From CAYPZL01 sp964415045 (GTDB lineage Bacteria; Planctomycetota; Phycisphaerae; Sedimentisphaerales; Anaerobacaceae), in NCBI GenBank assembly GCA_964415045.1, contig CAYPZL010000192.1, positions 1 through 10,293 on the forward strand: a DNA stretch of 10,293 nt. The letters run 5' to 3'. Made by a program: the position numbers and the translations under genes. The stretch's first letter is position 1; every line of letters starts with the position of its first letter. Of this stretch, positions 1 through 6,460 are shown in pieces. The notes beneath the pieces are model-generated. The model was not told where the DNA came from. It did no database searches and worked only from the letters and a program-made list of their open reading frames with translations.

Positions 1-3000
1 ATCCTGTTCCCCACGCCCCAGACCAATCGAAAAAGTCAGTCAACTTGAGAATATACAACAGGCGGCCTGCATCGTCGTAGCTATAGTCGATTCCGGTCCC
101 GTTGGCATAGTCCAGGGCCGTCGGCCGCGACAAGTCGTCGTAGGTGTATTGGGCCAGGACGCTGTTGGCATCGTTGCGGATCGTGGTGAGCCGGTTCAGA
201 TCGTCGTATTCGTACGTCACGTAGGAGCTGTCGGGGTAGGTCAGTTTGGTCCGGTTGCCGGCGGCGTCGTATTCGTAGGAGACGATCTTTCCGCCGGGCG
301 AGTTGACGTCGGTCAGCCGGCCGACGCGGTCGTAGGTGTAGACCGTGGTTCCCGTATCGTCGGTCGTCTGGATCAGTCGGCCCAGGATGTCGTACGTGTG
401 GTTGATCGTGTTGTTGGGGTCGGGGATGCCCTGGGTGTTGTTGGGATCGGAGACGGTTTTGGTCTTGATACGGTTGAGACCGTCGTAAACGAAGCTGATC
501 GTCTGGCCCCGCCGCGTCCGCGTCTGGGCAAGCCGCCTGTAATCGTCATAGGTTGACTGCGTGAAGCTGTTATCTGCATAGATGGTCTTCTTTAGCCCCA
601 TGAAGTCGTCGTATTCGTACTCCGTCGCGTTGCTCTTGGCATCCTCGACCTTCTGGAGGCTGCCGTCGTCGTTGTACGTGTAAGTGACAGTATCATTCCC
701 CTCCGAGTCAGTAACCTTCCAGACCTTTCCGTCGGGGTAGTAACGTGTCGTTGTCACGCAACCCTCGGCGTCGGTGACCTTCCAGAGCCGGCCCAGAGCG
801 TCGTAGGCGTACTGGGTATAGTTGACCTGCAGCTCGGCTGGGGTTGCACCCTCCGGATACGGTCCGCGCTCGGTCGCTTTGAGGCCCCTGCTGTTGTAAG
901 TGAAAGCCTTGAGATAGATGGTCTCCTGTCCCACTTCTCTCTTAATATACTTGAGCCGGCCATCCGGGTAGTACTCGTAGGATGCGGTGTAGCAGCTACA
1001 GGACGTCGGACCTGTACTCTCCTTGAGCCGGCGTGAGGGATAGTATTCTTTCGTGCTCGTATTGCCGCGCGGGTCCTTGGTCGAAATCACATTGCCGACG
1101 CTGTCGTAGGTATACTCGGTCGTGATGTCCAGTCCGTTGGCATCGGCGATGAGCTTTTTGAGGCCGGCCCCGGCGGAGGCGGCGTAGTACTCGTAATGGG
1201 TGACCATGCCATTGGGGTCGGTCTGGGTGTGGATCTGCCCGTCGGAGTAATACGAGAACGTCACGACCGGATGGTTGGCGTCGTTGGGATCGGCCTTGGG
1301 ATAGATGACCTTCATTACGTTGCCGACGTTGGGATCGTTGGGGTAGTTGGGGTCGTAGTCGTACTCGTATCGCGTGATGTTCCCGGCTGCGTCGGTGGTC
1401 TGATTCGGGTCGATGAACCAGCGATCGTTGGGGTCTTCCGGGTCCCCGTGTATGGTGTACCCGTACTGCCTGACGACGTTCGGGTCGTTGGAGTCCGGTA
1501 CCGGCACGCTCTCGGCCTGGACGATATTGTGGTTCTCGTCGTATTGGTACTCGGCGGACGTGCCTGCCGGGCCGACCACCGAGGTGGTCCGGAACTGCCC
1601 GTCGTAGGTGCTGGTGCTCTTGCGTCCCAGCAGGTCCCAGGAGGTGACCGTCTTGGTCGCCGGATTGGCCCAGGAGACGGTGGAGTAGCGTTTCACTTGG
1701 TCGTCGGGATTGAGCTGATTCGGCCCCATCACCTCGGTTCGGTACGTGGCGCGGTAGAAATCCCAGGCACAGTCGTTGGCATCGATCTGGCGCGTCATCC
1801 GGTTCAGCGAGTCGTAGACGATGGTTACGAACGGATCGTTCTGATCGACCGGGGAGTAGATCTCCGTCAGCAATCCGTCGGCGTTGGGGTCGTACTCGTA
1901 GGTCGTATCGTTGCCGTCGGGATTGCTATACTCGATCAACTGGCCGGACCCGTCGTAGGTGTAGGAGATCGTCCGGCTGGCCGAGTCGGTAACCAGGGTG
2001 ATGTGGTCGTTCGCATCGTACGTAAAGGACAGGGACCGGGAGACCACGGTGCCGCCGATCTTGGCGTCGACCCTGTCAAGAAGGCCGTTGGAGTACGTGA
2101 AATCGACCTTGTTGCCGTGGGCGTCGCTCCACTGCTCGATGTAGCCATTGGGGTCGAAATCGTAGAAGATTCCCTTGGCGTTGCGGAGGCGGAAGGTGCC
2201 GTCGCCCAGTTTGTGCAGCCGCAGGGCCTGGCCTGGCGGGGCATGGTACTCGTCGTTCGGGTCCTTGACGAACGTCATCGTGCTGGCGCCCTGCTTGATG
2301 ACGACGGACTCCTCCTTCATCTGATCCATCAGCCACGTCTCGCACACGGCGGCGACCAGGTGTCTCTGGGCGGGAACGCCCAGGTCAAGGATATCGTCGG
2401 CGACAAAGAGGCTCACGATCTGGGGAGCCGCATCGATGGAGGAATCGGCGCCCAGGAACTGGAAGCTGTCGCTCATCACGGAGGCGACGATGTCGAAGTT
2501 GTGCGTCCATCCCAATCCCAGGGGCCCGTCTTCGAGGCGGCGGTTGGAGCGGTACTGACGCCCGAAAGACAGGCCGAAGGGCATCCCGCCGTTGCCGATG
2601 GCCATGTCCGTGGTACCGGTCTGGAAGGCGCCCTCGCCATCGAGACCGGCAGCGGCACCGTAGCAGTTCTCCGCGACCGTTGAGGGGCTGAGATTGTCGT
2701 CGGGCGAGGCGCACCCGCCCGTGTGGTTGCCGCCGAGAATGTAGCTGGCCACCAGGCAGTCGTTGGTGTCCAGGATGGCCTGGAAGGCCGCGCCCGTCCA
2801 GTCGTCTTCGGTCAGGTCGCCGTACTGGGGCACGATCACCCAGTAGCCGGCCTCGTGGTAGTCGTTGACGTCGTCCTTTTCGTCCTGGCTCCAGTTTTGC
2901 AGGTAGGGCACGATCCAATCCCAGGTCCAACTGGTGCCGTTGGTCCAGTACGTCTTGTTATAGGTGCTGCGCGTGCTGCCCATCTCCAGCAGGCGAATCG

Positions 3001-4717
3001 GTGAGACCGCGTTGCAGTCCTGGAGCTGGCGGATGATCTGGTGCTCGTAGGCCACGCTATGACCGGTGATGGCGTAGAACAAGCCTTCGGGGTGGGACGA
3101 GCCCTCGGTATGGTGCGTCATACCGAGATGGCCCAGCGGTACGTCGATATAGGGGGCCGTGTACTGCCCGGCGACACCGAGCATATGGTGATTGACTACG
3201 GTGTAGTCCCTCATGTCGGCCCCCAGGGACCGCATGCGGCTGGTCTGCGCCAGCCAGGTCATTGCCATCAGGCTGAATGCCTCGCCCAGAACCGGCTCGG
3301 AACTGTCGTTCTGCCCACCAAAGCGATACTGCCGCAGCAGGTCCTTGTGCTTCTGCAGGATCTTCGTGCCCGTATCGCCCCAGCCGTTGACGATCTGGTA
3401 GAAGCCGCCGGAGGTCACTTTCAGCGTAACGGTACCGTCAAAATCGTTGGCATCAAAGGGGTGATCGACAGAAAACGTCAGGTCGTAGGTCTGGCCCGAA
3501 GTCGTGGTATTGCCGGTGGCCTTGACGGTCCCGTCGAGGATGAACTGCGGCTGGTTGGAGCCGTTGTAGGTTAGCGTCAGCCGGCGACCGTAGATATCGG
3601 AGGAGAAAAACGTCTGGTCGATCCCGCTATGCTGGAGACGCAGGGTCGTGCGGTACATGTCCGGCACACTGTCGATGCTGAACTCGTCATCCTCGCTCAC
3701 TACGGTATAGGGCAGCGAGCTGGGCGGCAGCGCCGTCTCATCCACAGGATCAATGCTCTTGCCCCCGATGATGTCTTTGAGATCGCCGTCGGGATAGTTG
3801 TCCTTGACATAGTCGATTAGTGTGGCACTGTAGTCGGTGAGGTTGCTGACGATGTTGGGCTCATAGACGGGCTCGACGTAGTGGGCCCCATTATTCTCCG
3901 TATTGTCGTCGTCTCCTCCGATCTCATTCTCATCCAAGAATGTACCACTAGAGTATCCCATGGCCGCTTCCAGGCTGTTGTGAGACAGACCGCTTTTCAG
4001 CGTGTGGCTCTTGAAGCTGGGATCGAACTCGTATGAGTTGCTATCAATCGTCACCGTCACCCAGACGTGCTCCAGATTGACTGAGGTAATCACCGCGTCC
4101 TCGTTGGATGGGGCCACGACACCGTAGAGGCCGCCGCGCGCGAGGATTTCGTTGGCCGCTCTTACCTCATAGACGTCGGCTCCTATGCCAAACCAGGATC
4201 TTGCTTGTTCCCCCGTCACTTGGATTTCACCGACGACGTAGTTCGGATCGGTGATCGTGTAGTCGGTGTTATGCTCGGCCGCCTCCTCGAGCAGAGCGAT
4301 CATCAGCGAGGCCTGGTCGAACGCATTACCGCTGCGGTCCATCCACGTCATGTAGGGGCCCTTGACCTCGCCCCAGGTGGGCTCGAAACGGATATGATCG
4401 TGCACGAACTTGTACATCAGGCCGGGATCGTACTTCAGGCCCCGGGCCAGTTCCTCGATCTCCGCATCGCCCATGGCCGGCCCTCCGGTGCTCTGGCTGT
4501 CCAAGCCGCTGCGAAACGTGCTGGGCGTCGCGGGCGTGTCCGGCAAAGGAGCCCGAAAGCCGGGCAGCATGGATTGCCCCATCGCCGGCGTGAGAGTGAC
4601 CAGCAAGGCAGCAGCAAATGCGACCAGGAACAACGTTCGGGGCAAGCTGCCTGCACAGATTCGGAGCGATTTGCCTATCGTGGAATTGGCTGTGTGTCGT
4701 GCTTCGTTGGACCTCAT
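1..4717 (-). CDS. Giant secreted RHS/YD-repeat protein with transglutaminase-like domain (C-terminus outside window)
   Basis: Reading the minus strand from ATG at 4717 gives 1572 codons without a stop to the window edge, so the gene is C-terminally incomplete. Residues 1-27 are a long polar n-region. Residues 28-43 are hydrophobic, ending in TPAMGQS, a likely signal peptidase site. Residues 80-240 resemble the bacterial transglutaminase-like fold: SGNAFDQASLMIALL (129-143), then LEHVWV (215-220) with the conserved His and FDPSFKSH (231-238) with the conserved Asp. The Cys position is Ala132. Residues 475-670 form a module including a GYWVIVP...DDWTG segment that I recall from similar large proteins. 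Residues 710-745 (FGLSFGRQYRSNRRLEDG, then GLGWTHNF) match the RHS entry domain (DUF6531-like). From about 870 onward there are repeated YD units such as YTYDGSGQL, YEYDAAGNR and YAYDALGRLWKV. AAGGAG at 4724-4729 supports the start. The family is usually cell-surface or secreted. The C-terminal tip, which often defines function (toxin, adhesin), is not visible, so the role is unknown. Confidence 0.93.
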   Translation of the reverse strand, partial: MRSNEARHTANSTIGKSLRICAGSLPRTLFLVAFAAALLVTLTPAMGQSMLPGFRAPLPDTPATPSTFRSGLDSQSTGGPAMGDAEIEELARGLKYDPGLMYKFVHDHIRFEPTWGEVKGPYMTWMDRSGNAFDQASLMIALLEEAAEHNTDYTITDPNYVVGEIQVTGEQARSWFGIGADVYEVRAANEILARGGLYGVVAPSNEDAVITSVNLEHVWVTVTIDSNSYEFDPSFKSHTLKSGLSHNSLEAAMGYSSGTFLDENEIGGDDDNTENNGAHYVEPVYEPNIVSNLTDYSATLIDYVKDNYPDGDLKDIIGGKSIDPVDETALPPSSLPYTVVSEDDEFSIDSVPDMYRTTLRLQHSGIDQTFFSSDIYGRRLTLTYNGSNQPQFILDGTVKATGNTTTSGQTYDLTFSVDHPFDANDFDGTVTLKVTSGGFYQIVNGWGDTGTKILQKHKDLLRQYRFGGQNDSSEPVLGEAFSLMAMTWLAQTSRMRSLGADMRDYTVVNHHMLGVAGQYTAPYIDVPLGHLGMTHHTEGSSHPEGLFYAITGHSVAYEHQIIRQLQDCNAVSPIRLLEMGSTRSTYNKTYWTNGTSWTWDWIVPYLQNWSQDEKDDVNDYHEAGYWVIVPQYGDLTEDDWTGAAFQAILDTNDCLVASYILGGNHTGGCASPDDNLSPSTVAENCYGAAAGLDGEGAFQTGTTDMAIGNGGMPFGLSFGRQYRSNRRLEDGPLGLGWTHNFDIVASVMSDSFQFLGADSSIDAAPQIVSLFVADDILDLGVPAQRHLVAAVCETWLMDQMKEESVVIKQGASTMTFVKDPNDEYHAPPGQALRLHKLGDGTFRLRNAKGIFYDFDPNGYIEQWSDAHGNKVDFTYSNGLLDRVDAKIGGTVVSRSLSFTYDANDHITLVTDSASRTISYTYDGSGQLIEYSNPDGNDTTYEYDPNADGLLTEIYSPVDQNDPFVTIVYDSLNRMTRQIDANDCAWDFYRATYRTEVMGPNQLNPDDQVKRYSTVSWANPATKTVTSWDLLGRKSTSTYDGQFRTTSVVGPAGTSAEYQYDENHNIVQAESVPVPDSNDPNVVRQYGYTIHGDPEDPNDRWFIDPNQTTDAAGNITRYEYDYDPNYPNDPNVGNVMKVIYPKADPNDANHPVVTFSYYSDGQIHTQTDPNGMVTHYEYYAASAGAGLKKLIADANGLDITTEYTYDSVGNVISTKDPRGNTSTKEYYPSRRLKESTGPTSCSCYTASYEYYPDGRLKYIKREVGQETIYLKAFTYNSRGLKATERGPYPEGATPAELQVNYTQYAYDALGRLWKVTDAEGCVTTTRYYPDGKVWKVTDSEGNDTVTYTYNDDGSLQKVEDAKSNATEYEYDDFMGLKKTIYADNSFTQSTYDDYRRLAQTRTRRGQTISFVYDGLNRIKTKTVSDPNNTQGIPDPNNTINHTYDILGRLIQTTDDTGTTVYTYDRVGRLTDVNSPGGKIVSYEYDAAGNRTKLTYPDSSYVTYEYDDLNRLTTIRNDANSVLAQYTYDDLSRPTALDYANGTGIDYSYDDAGRLLYILKLTDFFDWSGAWGTG

Positions 4718-4723
4718 TGTCTT

Positions 4724-4729
4724 CTCCTT
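4724..4729 (-). promoter_or_regulatory. Ribosome binding site of the YD-repeat gene
   Basis: Read on the minus strand this is AAGGAG, followed by six bases (AAGACA) and then ATG at 4717. This is a near-ideal Shine-Dalgarno arrangement and decides the start. No strong sigma70 promoter is evident further upstream; the best weak match is TAGACA around 4820. Confidence 0.8.
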
Positions 4730-5240
4730 TTCGTCTCTTGCGTTCATCCTGCGCGCATACCTCCCACGCAACATCCTCACGGCACGTTCTGTCATGAAAA
4801 TGGCACTACGTTATTTGTCTACTCCGCCGGTCTACTTCTTACTCTTTCTGATCCGGCTCTCGATATTCTGCGCGAACCTTCGGCGCACACGCATCACTGA
4901 ACCAACCTTCGCAGTCAGTCTCAGCACTCCACTCATCCGCCCGGCACCTCGACCGCAACGGATCCTATCCACCGTCCGGAGAAACCTTGTGCTCCTGGTG
5001 CGAAACCGCACACCGTGGTTAGGGCGCGTCACCGCTACGGTTGCAAGAGCGCAGAGGCCACCAGCCGATCGTAGGACAGGTCAACTATCGTCTCTACATT
5101 ATCTGCTTCCTTCTCCCAGCTACACCTCAACCTCGCACAACATGGCAATTTCTGCCGCCTGCGGAGACACTCCGCGCGGCACAGTATGCCTGTCGCGGCT
5201 CTCACTTGATCTCGGCGTCGACCCCGCCCCACTATACACA

Positions 5241-5278
5241 TAGCCGGAACGCCGATTATTGCTCCGCATTTCCGGCTA
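5241..5278. repeat. Perfect 9-bp inverted repeat with 20-nt loop
   Basis: TAGCCGGAA at 5241-5249 is exactly reverse-complemented by TTCCGGCTA at 5270-5278, with 20 bases between. The pairing does not extend on either side. No T-run follows on either strand, so a classic intrinsic terminator is unlikely. It could be a hairpin in a leader RNA, a protein binding site with arms about three helical turns apart, or a remnant of a small palindromic element. Only the symmetry is directly seen. Confidence 0.6.
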
Positions 5279-5342
5279 CCTTGCGCCAACAAGCCACACA
5301 AGACAAGAAGAAAGCTGAAAAATGAATACCGTTTTTCTGAGA

Positions 5343-5370
5343 TTGACGCCTTAACTGCAATTTCTATACG
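5343..5370 (+). promoter_or_regulatory. Weak candidate sigma70 promoter upstream of gspC-like gene
   Basis: TTGACG (5343-5348, five of six consensus bases) is followed after 16 bases by TATACG (5365-5370, four of six). If used, it would give a leader of roughly 270 bases before the gspC-like start. The AT-rich setting is favourable, but the match is modest and sigma preferences of the host are unknown. Confidence 0.25.
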
Positions 5371-5590
5371 TGAGAAGGCCGTTTGTGAGGAAAGAAATTC
5401 CTTACCCATGGCGACAACTAGTAACAATCGCCTGTTACATCGTGCGAAGATTCCGCTTTATTAGCGTGGCATCTTTATGGACCGTAATTAGGTCGCTATA
5501 GACGTAGTGGCAGGGTTGCGAGGCGCTTTTCGTGCCCTCTGCGGCATGACGAGCAAAAATCTTGACAAAGCTAACTCGATTTTTCTTGCG

Positions 5591-5618
5591 TTGCCCTTAC
5601 GCCCATGCGCAATATGAT
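5591..5618 (+). promoter_or_regulatory. Candidate sigma70 promoter of the gspC-gspD operon
   Basis: TATGAT at 5613-5618 matches five of six -10 consensus bases. TTGCCC at 5591-5596 is a four-of-six -35 match with a 16-base spacer. Transcription would start near 5625, about 20 bases before the ATG at 5646. A perfect TTGACA at 5562-5567 lies close by but has no -10 box at 16-18 bases, so I prefer the downstream pair. Confidence 0.35.
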
Positions 5619-5645
5619 CCACAGAGTTAGGACGGGACAAATCCC

Positions 5646-6362
5646 ATGATAAGGACATTACACATAACTGCTGTCTTGGCGCTGGCCCTGGCAGGCCTCG
5701 TGCTGGTCTTGTGTGTGACCGGGGCGCGGGAGGCAGATGCGCCGGCCGAGTTGCTGGCGGGACCTTCGGCTATGGAGAGATTCAAGCAGGCGGGCCACGA
5801 CACCGAAGAAGCCCGCGACCGTGTTTCCCCTCTGGTGCAACAGGCCCGCACCCTGGCGCTGTATCTCAATCCGCCGCCGCAGAAGCAAACGGCCTCCGCC
5901 AAGCGGAAGGAGGGGACTCGACCAGCGAGGGTGACAGCCAAGCCGGCTGCCTCTTCGCCAAAATTCGAGCTGCACGGAATCAGTTACCACCGCCGCGAGC
6001 CCTCACGGTCCATGGCGCTGGTGTGGGAGCCGGGTGGTAGCCGGCGGTGGGTCCGGCAGGGTACACAGTTGGGCCACCTCGTCATCGAACGGATCAACAG
6101 CGGTTCGGTCGTCTACCGTGATGGTCAGCACAGCCGGGAACTGGCGCTAGCCTCCGGGATCGCCCTGGCCCAATACGCTAGAGACCACCGACCGAAAGAG
6201 CAACCGCGCCCCAGGAGTCTCCAGGAGCAGCAGCAACTGCCGCCTCCGCCGCCTCCGGTGCGGGCCATACGACAGATGCCGGCTAGGCGGGTGGCCGCCA
6301 AGACCGGAATCTCGATCCTGGACATGGAGGTTCCCGGCAGCAGTAGAACCGAGTCCAAGTAA
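5646..6362 (+). CDS. gspC: GspC/PilP-like type II secretion inner-membrane protein
   Basis: This 238-residue protein has a short positive N-terminus and one hydrophobic segment at about residues 7-25, consistent with a bitopic inner-membrane anchor. C23 is preceded by Leu, so it is not a convincing lipobox. A flexible, charged linker follows. Residues 107-168 (from FELHGISY to SRELAL) have the pattern of the GspC homology region: a small beta domain with S-x-A-L-V, then R-x-G, then I-x-x-I-x-x-x-x-V and a final hydrophobic strand. In known systems this domain contacts the N0 domain of the GspD secretin and links the inner-membrane platform to the channel. The secretin gene follows after 91 bases in the same direction, supporting the call. 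No PDZ domain is present. The tail (170-238) is rich in Arg, Gln and Pro, with six consecutive Pro at 199-204. The ribosome binding site is weak (GGACGGGA, 8-13 bases upstream). PilP-like is the main alternative. Confidence 0.65.
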   Translation: MIRTLHITAVLALALAGLVLVLCVTGAREADAPAELLAGPSAMERFKQAGHDTEEARDRVSPLVQQARTLALYLNPPPQKQTASAKRKEGTRPARVTAKPAASSPKFELHGISYHRREPSRSMALVWEPGGSRRWVRQGTQLGHLVIERINSGSVVYRDGQHSRELALASGIALAQYARDHRPKEQPRPRSLQEQQQLPPPPPPVRAIRQMPARRVAAKTGISILDMEVPGSSRTESK

Positions 6363-6379
6363 GAGACAGAGAAAACAGC

Positions 6380-6460
6380 GGAATCGAATGGATTCACACG
6401 TGGCTGTGGCGGGATGAACGCCGCCATCGACCGGAAGGAGCTTAGGAATCGAAATGGATC
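6380..6460 (+). repeat. Direct repeat around an upstream ATG and the secretin start
   Basis: GGAATCGAATGGATTC at 6380-6395 is echoed by GGAATCGAAATGGATC at 6445-6460, which contains the secretin start codon. The first copy begins a nine-codon reading frame (ATG 6388, TGA 6415-6417) that overlaps by four bases (ATGA) an out-of-frame 48-codon frame starting at 6414. The first copy also contains the small palindrome GAATC-gaatg-GATTC. This may be chance, a short duplication, or a translational control leader. Confidence 0.3.

Larger units (their letters stand above)
4718..5645. other. Long divergent intergenic region without a convincing gene
   Basis: About 930 bases separate the divergent starts of the YD-repeat gene and the gspC-like gene. 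The open frames here (for example 4410-5243 and 5041-5325 on plus, 5035-5427 on minus) encode low-complexity, Cys/Arg/Ser-rich sequences with no recognisable domain and no good ribosome binding site, so I do not call them genes. The composition drifts from GC-rich to AT-richer between about 5300 and 5620, as expected of a promoter region. The region holds the 9-bp inverted repeat at 5241-5278 and two weak promoter candidates facing right. I recognise no riboswitch or known small RNA. Confidence 0.6.

Noticed and set aside
1196..2683. Plus-strand open frame of 495 codons
   Set aside because: It lies wholly antisense to the YD-repeat gene. Its Val/Gly/Asp-rich product is the mirror of repeated Tyr-Asp/Asn codons, and it has no domain pattern or ribosome binding site.
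2385..2930. Minus-strand open frame of 181 codons, Arg/Pro-rich
   Set aside because: Out-of-frame shadow of the YD gene, whose own frame stays open and carries recognisable domains through this stretch.
4410..5243. Plus-strand frame of 277 codons covering the YD gene start and the intergenic region
   Set aside because: It is antisense to the signal peptide region, has low-complexity Arg/Ser/Leu content and no ribosome binding site, and has no similarity that I recognise.
5035..5427. Minus-strand frame of 130 codons in the divergent region
   Set aside because: Composition is Cys/Arg-rich without a fold pattern, and it would sit with no clear ribosome binding site between two divergent genes. 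It reads like non-coding DNA.
5508..5519. TGGCAGGGTTGC as a sigma54 promoter
   Set aside because: The GG and GC elements are three bases too close compared with the fixed -24/-12 spacing.
5562..5567. Perfect TTGACA as the -35 of the gspC promoter
   Set aside because: No acceptable -10 box lies 16-18 bases downstream; TATGAT at 5613 is 45 bases away.
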